Assembly (NCBI GenBank): GCA_016802295.1
Contig: JAESIW010000162.1
Location: forward strand, 906,213-970,212
DNA length: 64,000 bases
Origin: Brachionus rotundiformis
Lineage: Eukaryota; Rotifera; Eurotatoria; Ploima; Brachionidae
Direction of reading: 5' to 3'
Under the pieces are notes generated by a model that saw only the letters and a list, made by a program, of their open reading frames with translations, made no database searches and was not told the DNA's origin. Below, piece by piece: positions 26,354-38,500 of the stretch. The translations under genes were made by a program, and so were the position numbers. The stretch's first letter is position 1; each line of letters starts with the position of its first letter.

Positions 26354-28094
26354 TCATTGATTTGATAATGTTCGATACAATTGATTTGCTTCTCGAATTG
26401 CACTAAACTCAATGCAAAATGGCTTCAATTCTACCTGTAAATCCTAAATTTCAAAATTATTGTTTCTTTTGCCATATAAGTACACAAATAACTTACCGCT
26501 GCGTCTATTATTTTGCTTTTTATTAGATTTTGAATAAAAGCACAAAGTAATCGAACAAGTCTGTGCTGTAATTGTTTTTCCTCATTCATACTTTCACATT
26601 TGGCTATGCAATTTGAAATGTAAAGATGTATAAATTCATCAGGGAGTATAACTTTATTAGCTAGATTATTTACAACTTCCAAAGAATGAACAGACATTTT
26701 AATTTTAAACAGTTCATCTAGATAAGCAGATAAACCATTTGACTCTTTTCCCTGGAAACTTAATAAACTCATTACAGCAATACTTGGATTAAATTCTACC
26801 AAGTTACTGAATTTAGATGGTGACATATCTAAATGCAGAATTAGACTAGAATCTTGCAAAAGATTGCTTTCCAGTTTTTTTGTCTCTGAAATGGTTAATT
26901 GGGCTTTATATGCTTTGGACATTAATTTACGAATTTCTGTAATATTCAGTGAGTTATTGGTTGAATTTAAAATTGTATTATCCCAAATAAATTCTGGTGA
27001 ATGATCACTTTCATCTAACCAAATTAGCTTAAAAAGATGCCTATTGAAAATTCAACTTATATTTGAAATTCTTTAATACTTCGTCTTGATCAATATGAAT
27101 TGGAGGTGCTAAACGAATAAATTCTGGTCGGACGCATTTTCTAAAAGGGGCATCATTACCAACTAACAAAGCTTCAATAATTTCATTATCTTCTATGTCA
27201 TTCCTTTGAAGATTTTCATCATTTCTATATTTTTGAAAGGTAAAATTAATCTTAATTGTTTATAAAAAAATTAAAAACCCAAAAAAAGATGCTTCCATGT
27301 CACTTAAAATATTCGGGATACCAATTTTACTCATATGAGGAAGTTCTGATAACTTTTCAGCTATTGATACTTGTAGGCCACTAAAATCTCCAATCTATCC
27401 AAAAAAATTATCTATTTGATTATCTTTAATTTATTCTTATTTACATTTAAATTTCCTGGTTCTAATTGAATGATTTGAACAGCTGTTTTTTTAAAAAGCT
27501 AAATATTAATTAATTACAAATTTTGAAGTTTAAAAAGGTTAAACTGTTAAAACATAAAGTTTAGTCTCTAAATTTGAATTCTTTTTTAAATTTTAATATT
27601 TAACATCGAAGATAAAAATTTGATTTTTGTATTAAATCTAAAAATTACCTCTTTTGAAGGCGAAGTTATTAATTGTCTAACAAAAAATTTTTCTTGTGGA
27701 GATAACTTGGGCATATTCCAGTTTAAATCTTTGACACTTCTATCTTCTTTTGATGAATTCTAAATTATTTACATAAGTTTATTTAAGAAAGCTTATAGCT
27801 AAGATCCTAAATTACAATCAGGCTTGTAAAAACAGTCGCAAACGGATTTTCACTAATTGGATCTGTACGATACATATCATACAAAAAGAATAAACAAGCA
27901 ATACGTTGGGATGCATGAGCGATCAAATCTTTATTTTGTAATAGTGCAACAAGAGCACAACCAATTTTGAAAAAATCTTGTTTTGAAAAAAATTGATGAA
28001 AACTGTTAGCCAATCCTTCAAAATTTTGGCTGGTTGTATATTCTTCAGATAAAATGCTTAATAAGGAAGCTAATTGAGAAGTTTCAATTGACAT
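26354..28094 (-). CDS. CNOT11: CCR4-NOT transcription complex subunit 11
   Basis: Seven exons: 27816-28094, 27649-27759, 27445-27498, 27279-27394, 27080-27224, 26497-27027, 26354-26443; 441 residues. N-terminal domain matches CNOT11: LASLLSILSEEYTTSQNFEG, FHQFFSKQDFFKIG, YDMYRTDPISENPFATVF. The C-terminal DUF2363 region has RPEFIRLAPPIHIDQDE, MSVHSLEVVNNLANKVILP, EFIHLYISNCIAKCE and the terminal CIEFSAIREAN. CNOT11 anchors CNOT10 to the N-terminus of CNOT1 in the cytoplasmic deadenylase complex. The start at 28094 matches the family start; a Met six codons upstream is in frame, but the sequence immediately before 28094 ends in a polypyrimidine-AG, so it is probably a 5' UTR intron or trans-splice acceptor. 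TRIT1 ends 133 bp upstream on the same strand. Confidence 0.96.
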
Positions 28095-28227
28095 CTTAAA
28101 CAAAAATAGCAAACAACGAATTGATTCTAACCAAAATTACTTATAATAATTTTCTAATATGAGAAAAATAAACCATACTACTGGTTTTATAAAAAAAATA
28201 AATTTCTAATATTTTACATTAAATTTT

Positions 28228-30150
28228 TTATTTCGAAATAATTTGAGAACTATTTGTCACTGCTTTTGATTTATTTATTTCTTTTTTTTTCAAATTTTCT
28301 TTTCGTTTTTTATGTTTTGACCCTTTCAAATGACCTAAATCAAAAAATTTTTATATCTTAAAAAAAAAGCAAGTAAAAATTTACATTCCCATTGAAATTT
28401 GTTAATGAAAACTCTATTACATATATCACATTTATTAAATTGAAAATGGTCTGATTTCTCTTCAGTATTCTCAATTAAATTTAATTCTATTTGGTCATCG
28501 ATTTCATAGCGGTTTAAGTAATCAGCAAAAATATCTTTAGCTTTTGAATAAACATCTTTTTCCCAGTACTCCAAGTTACTTGTATCTAGCTCATGAACTA
28601 TAGGTGTTATTTTTTCGGATCCTATTAAATTTCAGAATAATTCAATTTAGAATCATTTTTCAAAATTACTATTAATGAATCGATTTTTAACCCATCTTAT
28701 TTGTGTCCTAGCATATTGCTTTGTTGAATTCTTCATGTCAACAACAGCTTGATCAAAAAGTTTTTTCTTCAAATTTTCATCTAAAGTTTTTTCTGATTTT
28801 AAGTAATTGAAATAATCATTGAATTCTTTCAGTCCAATCGATTGGAAAATTCCAAATTCATAGTCCTTTGAATATGATTTGAATGTTTCACTAAAAATTT
28901 TAGGAAATTTAATGAATATTTTGACATTAAAAATTTAAACTTAGGAAATTTGATCTCGAAATTATTTTGAAAATCATTTATTTCGCTGATCATCCCATTT
29001 AAAATCATTTGCTCTATTCTTTCATCTAAACGCTTATTTAAAACTTATAAAATTAAAAAAAAATTCTTAACTGTCAAAGAATAAAATATATTTACTTTCT
29101 TTTTCACAATTCATGGCAAAAAGACAAACATTTTTATATCTTAATGGATAGTTTGTTCCTTTATCATTTTTTCGGGAATCAAGCAAATCTGTTTTTGTTA
29201 ATCCAAATGTATAATAAATTTGAAGGGCTCTTTTTCAAAAACATTACAAATTCTAACATTTTTATGTAACCAGAATAAATTTCTTACCTACACAGTTTTC
29301 TTCTATCATTAGGATGAATTTTTTGTGCAGATTGTCTATCAACTTTAACCAATTCTTCATAAATTTTTTCAGTTTTTATATCAGAATCATGCAATTTAAC
29401 ATTTAATTCAGCTTGTTCTTTTGCGTCCTCATGATTAAAAGAAAATTCATTTGATTCAGCAATAAGTTTTAAAATTTCCGATCCCTCTAAAATTTAACAT
29501 CAAATATGATAAATACTAAATCGAAAAAATTACGATTTTCAGAAATATTTGGAATATTTGATCGTTTATTTTTTAGATCAGAATCATTAGATTTTTCTAT
29601 TAATAGTTCCCAAATTACAGATTGAATATAATAATGAGTTCCACCGACTAAAATTGGTATAACATCTTTCTTTAAAAGTTCGTCTATCTAAAATTTTATT
29701 ATTTTATATTTTCAAAATTTTAATTAAATTAGAGAAAAATCTGGATTACCAATTTAACAGCGGCGTTTTTATAATCAATTACATTATAGGTGATGCAAGT
29801 TGGGTCCAAGCATCCGATTAGATGATGCTTAATGTTATTCATTTCTGATTTGGTAATTTTATTGGTTATAATGTCCAGACTGCTATAAAGCTTATTTAAT
29901 TTTGAAATTAATCGGCACAATAAAAATATTAAATACTAAATACCTGCATTGCATCTGCATTAACAATTTCACATTTTTTACCAATTTTAATTAACCATTC
30001 CGCTAATTGAATTGACAGTTTTGTTTTACCTGTTCCTGTGCAACCGCATATTACGATAAAAGGTTTATTTCTGTATGCTTTAATACTCATATTTCGTACA
30101 AAATAAAAATTTTTGTAACTCAATTTTAAATTTTTAAGAAAAAATTTCAT
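28228..30150 (-). CDS. TRIT1: tRNA dimethylallyltransferase (i6A37), with C-terminal zinc finger
   Basis: Nine exons: 29944-30150, 29750-29890, 29534-29687, 29288-29486, 29096-29229, 28941-29043, 28670-28890, 28385-28621, 28228-28334; 500 residues. Begins with a basic, aromatic extension (MKFFLKNLKLSYKNFYFVRN) like a mitochondrial signal; Met-21 could start a cytosolic form. P-loop CGCTGTGKT, then VNADAMQLYSSLDIITNKIT, ILVGGTHYYIQS, HPNDRRKLCRALQIY, GIFQSIGLKEF and ARTQIRWVKNRF, all family blocks. The C-terminus is a U1-type C2H2 finger (CDICNRVF..WECHLKGSKH), as in eukaryotic enzymes. It transfers dimethylallyl to A37 of tRNAs reading UNN codons. Confidence 0.96.
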
Positions 30151-30342
30151 TTAAATTATTCTTTATTAAAAATGTCTAAACACTTTCCAAAATAAAATAA
30201 TTTTAAGTATATTTGTTAATATATATTTTAAATCAAAATCAAAATTAGCTTAAATAATATATCAAGACAAAAAAAAACATTATTAAGAACTAGTTAAATT
30301 TTGAAATTGTTTAAAAGATTCTTTTTTATTCAAAATTAAATT

Positions 30343-31791
30343 TTAAGAATTGATATTTAAACATTTATATTCAAGAACTCGTGAAGCAATATAAGCTAAA
30401 ATTCCTTTTGCATCCCTCTCTTTTTGTTGTAAATGTCTTGTAACGCCAAGAATTTCCCCGCATTCGCGAACATAAAATTCTAGTTCTTCATCACTACATT
30501 TATTTGTTAATTGAGCTATTCGTGCATTTTCTGAAGAGAAGTGTTCATCCAAATCAAATAGCTCTAATAAAGGAGCATCAGGTTCATAAAATCGAGGAGG
30601 AAAAATTGCTGGTTTAAGTGGTGGTAAAGGAGTTTCAAACTGTGGACTTATCAGTGGCAAAGGTTCATGTTTTATTTTCAAATCGTTAAAACCATGAATT
30701 ACTTTTGGCAGATTTTTCATATCTAAGGAAAATAAATCATCATCAAATAGTTTGGTTAAATCCCTAGGAATTTCTTCACTGTCTTGTAGACATGTTTTTA
30801 CTCTTTCAGAGATATTTATAATATTTGGAATATTATTGTATTCATTTACGTCAGGATCTTCGCTATCTATTTGATCAAGAAAGCAATTATCATCAGTCAA
30901 ACATTTAATTAACACTTCAAGCAGTTTTCTGTTTTCTTCCTTATCAATGTAACTATCGTGAAACATAAAAGACGATCCAACAACGCAAATTTTGCCTTGA
31001 GAATTTTTTTTGAAGCCCATGCTATTTGAACCGGTTGAAGAAGAACATCCATAAATGGCACATAAAGGTCGCTTAATAGGAAAGCAAATTGATCCTGAAG
31101 ATAGAATAGGTGTAGCTGGTTTTTGAACATTCAGTGTTGAACCGAAGGGATAAATAAATTGTAATGATTGTAATGTTTGTTGATTCTTATCAGCATATAA
31201 ATCAAAAGACTTTCCTGCAATTTCTGTAATTGCTCGGTTAAGAACACCATCTGGAACAAGAGCTTCTTTAGGGTTAAAATATTTGTAAAAAGTTGTTCGA
31301 ATTATACAATCATTATTTACGTTAATTCCAAATTCTTCAAGGAAAAAATTTACATTAGTATTTAATTTTGCTTCTCCACCTTCGCTTAGCAAGATTAGTA
31401 TACTTCCATTATGAAGAGAAAGATATCTTTTTAATGCATCAATTTCACTTGATTGAAACTTTTTTTGAGGACCGACTGAAATAAAAATTCTAGCTTGCAA
31501 TAGTCGTTCAATAGTAATTTCTTCACGATTAGTAATTATCTTCCATGATTTTAGCTCACGTTGAAATTTTTTGTAACCATTAGTTAATGAGAATAATTCA
31601 TCTTTTGATTGATTAAATAATATATTCATGCTTGAATCAATTTTTTGCTGCCCATCAGAATTTCGTAAATCCAGGCGATCTTGTTGAACGTTAAGTTCAG
31701 CATCTCGATTTTCTCTACGATTTCTTTGGCGTGAATTCATATTTAGATCAGAATCATCTTTTAAACCGTTTCTTGAAGTTGGAACAGGCAT
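30343..31791 (-). CDS. IFT52: Intraflagellar transport protein 52
   Basis: Single open frame of 482 codons. From about residue 55 it matches IFT52 along its whole length: ILFNQSKDELFSLTNGYKKF, ISVGPQKKFQSSEI, ILLSEGGEAKLNTNVNFFLE, YKYFNPKEALVPDGVLNR, FIYPFGSTLNVQKPATPILS, GSSFMFHDSYIDKEEN, KHEPLPLISPQFETPLPPLK, LELFDLDEHFSSENARIAQL and ECGEILGVTRHLQ. IFT52 is a core IFT-B subunit that carries ciliary cargo. The first ~55 residues (Arg/Asp/Asn-rich) have no counterpart in the human protein; the authentic start could be the internal Met just before ILFNQSKDE. No intron interrupts the coding region, unlike most neighbours. Confidence 0.97.
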   Translation of the reverse strand: MPVPTSRNGLKDDSDLNMNSRQRNRRENRDAELNVQQDRLDLRNSDGQQKIDSSMNILFNQSKDELFSLTNGYKKFQRELKSWKIITNREEITIERLLQARIFISVGPQKKFQSSEIDALKRYLSLHNGSILILLSEGGEAKLNTNVNFFLEEFGINVNNDCIIRTTFYKYFNPKEALVPDGVLNRAITEIAGKSFDLYADKNQQTLQSLQFIYPFGSTLNVQKPATPILSSGSICFPIKRPLCAIYGCSSSTGSNSMGFKKNSQGKICVVGSSFMFHDSYIDKEENRKLLEVLIKCLTDDNCFLDQIDSEDPDVNEYNNIPNIINISERVKTCLQDSEEIPRDLTKLFDDDLFSLDMKNLPKVIHGFNDLKIKHEPLPLISPQFETPLPPLKPAIFPPRFYEPDAPLLELFDLDEHFSSENARIAQLTNKCSDEELEFYVRECGEILGVTRHLQQKERDAKGILAYIASRVLEYKCLNINS

Positions 31792-32594
31792 TTTTTTAAC
31801 TATGAATATAATATTCAGAAAAAATAGCTCTCTTTATTAAATGAAATTCCTTTATTTAAGTTTCTATGGAAACTGAAAATTTTTAATTCGATGAAAGTTA
31901 TAATGTCTTTCATCTTTAATAAAATTTACTATATATTATTTCAATATTTTTTTAAAATTCTAATACAAAAATATTATATAGCTTGTAACTCTCGAGAATT
32001 AAAACGAAAAAAATAAAACGGAGTTAAAAATTTGAAAAATTTGATGAATGTTCGAGATTTTGAATTTTTTCTAAATTATCGAAATCTTCAAAATTTTTTA
32101 AAATATGATTAAATTTTTAATAAAATATTATTAAGAATTAATTAATTAATTAATTGAAAAGATGAATCCATATTAAAATTATTATCTAATTTAAAAAAAA
32201 ATTATGATTGTAATTCATCGAAAATAAAATATCAAAATTATCATATTTCATTCAAATTTTTTTAATTTCTACTATTCATAATATCATTGTATTATTAAAA
32301 ATTGATTCAAATACAAATTATTTATACAAAAAATAGGCCATTTCATCTTGGAGAAATTAAAATAAAATAAGAATAAATTAATTCAACAAATAAATTTAAA
32401 ATTTATTATTATTATTACTAAATACATCTTAAGAAATCAAGATTATTGAATTTATTATTTTGTTCCAATTATTTGAATAAGTTGTTTTTTAAAGCAGAAT
32501 AATTTCACTAGACTTCTTAATTAGATATTTGTATGTATATGATAAAATATAATCAATGATAAAATTAAATTAAAACTAATATTAATATCGGAAA
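31792..32594. other. Intergenic, divergent promoters
   Basis: A/T-rich spacer between the 5' ends of IFT52 (minus) and the six-cysteine membrane protein (plus). Any promoter driving the IFT52-TRIT1-CNOT11 run should be here. Nothing else recognised. Confidence 0.5.
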
Positions 32595-33552
32595 ATGTTC
32601 ATTACGAAAATTTTTGTATCAAAACATATACTTTTTTTTTTGTTAATAATTTTAATCCAAGGTAAGCTGATTAATTAATTTATTTACATCAAATTTGTTA
32701 TTATTTTTATTTTAAGGTTTGAAAAGTTCAGCTTTATTTCCAAAAATACTAACTTCAGAGATAAATAAAGTATTAAACGATACAGAAAATCTAAAATGCA
32801 CAGCTCATATTAATTGTTCTTTAACTTTTTTCACTTTAAACTCATATTGTTGTATATTAGATGGTATTTGTTGTAACTGGTTTGAATATATATTTTATTT
32901 TAAAACCTATAATAATTACTTATTACAATATAAAGCACCTACTTTGTTAACAATAATAACATTATTAATATTTTTGATTTTGTTGATGATTATTATTTAT
33001 TTTTTTTCAATAGTTTTCTGTTATTGTTTTAAATGTGGTTTGTTTAAAAAGCAAAATTTAAGACTAATAATCGAAACAAGATCTCATGAACAAGACTATG
33101 AATCTGATCAATTTCTTTCAACTAAAAATAAATCAATCAGACAAGATCAGACTTCAGCAAGTCAATATTTAAAAAAATCAAAAAAGCTAAATCAAAATCG
33201 TCAGCCAAGTTTTTCAATTCCTATTAATTCTGATATCTGTAAAACGACAAGAATTTCAACTAAAAATTTATATAATAAATCGAACTTTAAATCAGATCGT
33301 GATTTTGATCAAGAATCAGAATCTTCGATTCAGGCAGAATTATATAATAAAACTTTAAACGAAAGACGAATAAAATTATGTGATCAACCGAACTTTTATT
33401 CTTTTTTAAATGATTTAAATAATTTAGAAATATCGTCGGAATCATCATTGAATTCGGAAAATACGAGAAAATTTTCTATTTCCGATCAAAAAGGAAAATT
33501 AACATTTTACTCAGATGAAAAACCTCCTTCTTATAATGATATAATTAAATGA
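32595..33552 (+). CDS. Single-pass membrane protein with six-cysteine ectodomain and C-terminal PPxY (STMC6/Shisa-WBP1-VOPP1-like)
   Basis: Two exons, 32595-32661 and 32717-33552; 300 residues. Exon 1 encodes a signal peptide (MFITKIFVSKHILFFLLIIL). The short ectodomain holds exactly six cysteines as C-x5-C-x10-CC-x5-CC, followed by a long hydrophobic segment (APTLLTIITLLIFLILLMII) and a Cys-rich juxtamembrane stretch (FCYCFKCGLFKKQ). The ~180-residue tail is Ser/Asn/Asp-rich and ends KPPSYNDIIK, a PPxY motif that binds WW domains of Nedd4-type E3 ligases. Six ectodomain cysteines, one membrane pass and a proline motif are the hallmarks of the STMC6 superfamily (Shisa, CYYR1, WBP1, VOPP1). 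Which branch it belongs to is undecided. Confidence 0.72.
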
Positions 33553-35501
33553 AACAGTTTTAACAATAAAACAGGTTCTCCTAAAAATTTTTTAGGAAAT
33601 AAATAAATAAACGTGAAAACAAGTATAAATCAGATATAATTTCAATAAGAACATTTAATAGGAAAAATCTAGAAAATTTGAGATTTTAATCATTGTTCAA
33701 AGTGTAAATAATTAATTTTTATTTTATTGTTTAGATTAATTTTATTACAATTTTTTTATTTTTAAAGTTAATATAATCAGCTAAAATATAGATTAAGAAC
33801 TACAAAAAAATTTTAAACAAATAAAAGTTTAAAAATAAATAATAAAACAATAAAATTTTTAAATTATTTATCTATACATTTCAATTTTTAAAAAATTTTA
33901 ATTTTATTACTTGAATAAATATGTAAAATTTAAGCAATTATTCTAATAAAACTAATATTCGATTGACCAAACTTTTTATGGTTTTAATTTATTATGATTA
34001 TTTAAGTTCTAATAAATAATGATTTATTAAAAATTTTATCAATTTCTTAGTTACTTTTAAAGGCTTAAAAGTAAAATACGGTATTTAACTCAAATTATGA
34101 TTAAAATTTTCTTAGCTTTTCAGAAAACCATCAAAAAATAGTATAATAATCTTTATTTATTTTTTATGCTGCAAGCATACGGTAATAAAACTAAATTATG
34201 TTTCTGTTTTATTTAAAACTGTTATTAAATGAACGCTGAAAAATAATTTAAATTAATTTTTTATATTTTTTAGAAGATTCTTGGTTTAAAATAATTCTAT
34301 AAGAAAATAATTCTTAAAATTTAATAAATTAATCATTATCCTTTTTTCATAAATTAAAACTAATTACTAAATAATTCGGATAATTTATTTAATTTTATTT
34401 TTCTTTCAATGTTTATTTATTAGATTTTTTTCATTTAAAGAAACGAAACTAAAGTTTACTCTTTTATAATCTTTTTTAATAGGTTGACCAAATTCACAAT
34501 CGCTATTTTACGTTCAAGATAAACTTTTTTATTATGAAATATATTAAACTTTAATGAATTTAACATATATATTAATTTGAATTATTCGGACTTCTAAAGT
34601 TGAGGATCTTTAAGGTTCAAGAGAATAATTTTCAATAAGAAATTTTAAATTGTAAATCGTTTTTTGAAAAAATTTGTTGTTTTACTTGTATATATTTATT
34701 AGAAAATGAATTTATTTGAGAAAGAATTTATGCTAGATTATTTTAAGCAAAATTTAAGAATTTTTTTATTTCTCAAAAAATTAAATCATTACTTGAATTA
34801 AACATTATATCTCAAATATAATATAAGCATTTAAGAATGTCTTAAAATTCGAAAAAATTTATGATTTTATTATTTAATTTAATCTAAAAAATTTTTTAAT
34901 ATAGGTCAAAAAATATCAAATATTTAAATAAAACAAAATTTAGTTCAGAAATTGTATTTTTAAGATGATTGTTTTACTTAGCACTATTTTCAAAAATTTT
35001 TATTTTGGGTTATAAAAAAATAAATTATGTTAAGAATAAACATATGTTTTATAACTAATCAAGATAAAAATCTTTTGATTGGGATCTGCTTTTCTAGGTT
35101 AAACAATCACAAAAATCTTAGTAATTTTGTATTATAATACAAAATAATTGTAATTTTCAAACAATATTTTTTACAAAATTATAAAAAACGAATTATCTTA
35201 ATTTATGATTGTAAATTTGGTTAAAAAAAGGAATTCTTTGTGAATAATAATATTAAATCTTTACAATATTAGAGATTGATATAGTTTAAAAATAGAAAAA
35301 TTTTAAATTTTTTTACAAAAAAATCAAAATGGTTTTTTTTTCTTTTTGAAAAAAAATATTTTTATTAATAGTTTTAAGTTTTTAGATAAAGAATCTCACC
35401 TTCAAATATCAAATCATTAATGAGATTTATTTCTGCTATCTAATATTTTTATTCTTAGAAATATAAATTAGTAATAATTTGTTCAATTTATATCTTAAAT
35501 A
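33553..35501. other. Intergenic
   Basis: Nearly 2 kb of very A/T-rich sequence upstream of KANK, on the same strand as both neighbours. No open frame or repeat recognised. Confidence 0.5.
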
Positions 35502-38500
35502 ATGATTCTAAATGAAAATAAAAGCACACCTTTTCGAATTATTGAGCCTAAAAAATTTCATCATGCTCAACAAATTCCAGTTTCATTATCAAATCAACAA
35601 ATACCTATATTATCAAGAGAAGACTATCGTAACAATAATGTAATAACATTATCAAATCAGAAGAATTTATCAAATGAACAGAATATTAGTACTTTAATAT
35701 CTGAAAGACAATTGAATCAAAAAGAATTTAGACAATCTCAACCAAGATCACGTAATATATCAGATACAGATAGCAGCTATTTGCCTGGTAAGTAAAATTA
35801 TTAAGTGTAATTAATAATATTTTAGATTGAAAATTATTCTACATAGTAAATATGGCTATAAAATCTAAAAGCTTTATGCTTAAAAGTAAGAATTTTCTGT
35901 TTGTTGAATGTTTTAATAGATATTTTCAACTGAATTTTTTTTGTAATTTGAACTAAAATAGAAAAAAATTTTGTGATATTTAAAAGGAAGTGACACATAA
36001 TTAATTATTGATTTAATTCATAAAAAATATATGAAAAAACTTCTTAAAATTAAATAAAAATAAAGTATATTCATATAAATTAATATAAATTGTTGTCTAA
36101 ATATTTACACATTATTTTAATAAAGTATAATTTAAATTTAAATTCAGTTTCAATCGATGATATCTATTAATTTTTTAACACTTAATTTATTTTATTAGTT
36201 CAGTATATTTCTATTTTAAATTCATTGATGCATGTCTAATTGAAAATTTAAAATGATTTTTAATTTGAGTTACTATTAAAAAAAACGAAGTAACCATAAT
36301 AATAATTTATACTCAATTATTTCTGGATTTTTGTATTGTATGAATTTATTAATATATATAAAGATGATAATTATAATAAAATATAGGTTGTCGAACCAAA
36401 AAATTCTCATTTTTTTAAGTATTACCAAAAAAATAAAACCAAATATAATTTTTGATTTAAGTTTTGTTTTTAAGATATTGTTATTCAATATACCTTTAAT
36501 AAGTATATACGAAAATAATTATGATATGTTTAAAAAAATAATTCTTAGAAAATAAAGCTAAAGTACGGAATTTAATTTGGTTATACAAATAAATAGATTA
36601 ACTTTACAAACTTCTAAAAAAACATAAAGATTACAAAAATTTTAAATATTTGTAATAAACTTTAGAATAAAATGAAAGATTTAATAGGATTTATTTTGTG
36701 TGACATAATTTTTTAGTCCTAATATTAACATTTTAAGGAAAAGGGCATGAAAATTCTAAATTTTTTACATTATTTTACAATTTTTAAAAAATTAGCAAGT
36801 TAATGTTCAAGATTCATTAAAATCAGTATTTTCTTATTTGGTAAAGAAAATTAGAAATCAAAAGTAAAAATTAAATACCAAAAACATGATAAAACTTTAT
36901 TATTTAAATACATTTTAAGGAATAGAAAAAAGTAATATTATTGTTGAAAAATAAAAAATCTTTAAAAAATTAAACATCTCATTCTATGAATATTTTTCTT
37001 TTGAATTATGATTAATATACGAATTCATGTTAATCACATTCAAGTATGAATACTGAATAACTCTAAACTGGGTCAATGTGAACACATAGTTTTTTCAAAT
37101 TTTTTCTAAAATTACAATTTGATGGTGAATGATTTTATTATAAATTTTTGTAGTATTTACTTGAAAACTCAATTTATTCTCACCTTTTGTGACAAGATTC
37201 CGAACTCATTTGATATTTAAGTCCTTTTTTATTTTCTAGCGAAATAAAGAGTATAATAAACAGTAAAATAGCTTTTAGGTAGCTTTATTATTCGATTTTT
37301 ATACGAGTTTTTAAGCATGAACTTTTCTTTTTTTTATCTTAAGATAATTTTTTATTTTTCAGAAACAACATCAGAATCTGGAATAAGCGATCTAGATATG
37401 AATGAAAAATGCATTTGTTGTCCTTATGGATATCACATAGATGTTGATTTTGTTACTTTTTTGAATAACTTTGGTGAAAAAAATTTCAACAAACAGATTA
37501 AAAAGATTAATCAAAAGCGTAATGAAAATATTCAAAAATCTATGGAATATGTAATTGACGAAGTTGTAAGTAAAAATCATATCAAATAATTTATATTAAT
37601 ATAATAATTATTATTATTATATAAATTTGAATTGAATTATTTAATTTTTTATTAATTACATTTTTCTCAAATTTTTTTCATAATAGGAAAAGATAAAACA
37701 AATGAATGAGTTATCATCATCAACAAAGGAACCTATGGATTATATAAATCGTTATGAGAAAATTCAGAATTCTCATAATCAAACAATTGTTCCAAATAAT
37801 CTGAAGAAAACCATAAAGCAGATAGATAGATTTATTAATCATGATGGTAATTTTTCAAATATTGATCACGACTCAAATCAATCTTGTCGTTTACCAAAAA
37901 AGTCAATTAGAATTGACCAAATCAAAGATAACCATCATTATTTATCTAATTCATCGTTACCATCTGAAAATTCTTTATTAAAAACAAGTCAATCATTTAA
38001 TTTAAATCAGATTGAACTTGGTAATACACCAAGAAGGTCTTACAGTAGTTGTGCAGAACCTATATCGAGGACATCAAATAAAATAATTAGAAGCCAAACG
38101 AATCAAAGACGATGTTTATCAAATAGAACATCTCCAATTAGATCAAACTTTCCAGTTAATAGTTTGCCATTTAGGCACATTCATGATGCAAGAAGATCAT
38201 ATTCAACTAGCCGTCGTACGCAAAGTCAAAGTCCCATCGAAAAGCAATCATACAAACGAGAAATAAAAATAAATTTATCTAGACCTCAAAACGAGTACTC
38301 TGTTAAAGAACATATATGCAATGATGAATATGAATTAAAAAAAAAAACATGTAAAAATTCTGTAATATTACAGGAAAATAGTGTAAAAAAACCAATTACT
38401 AACTCTATTTCTATGATAAATCCGATTGAAGTTCAAGAAGAAGTTCTTTTAAATTTATTTTCATGTAATAATAGTGATTCTTTAAGTTCAGAAAGTTCTG

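Noticed and set aside
36276..36555. Two opposite 70-codon frames in KANK intron 1
   Set aside because: Pure Ile/Lys/Phe/Asn low-complexity, overlapping on opposite strands, no conservation signal; chance frames in A/T-rich DNA.
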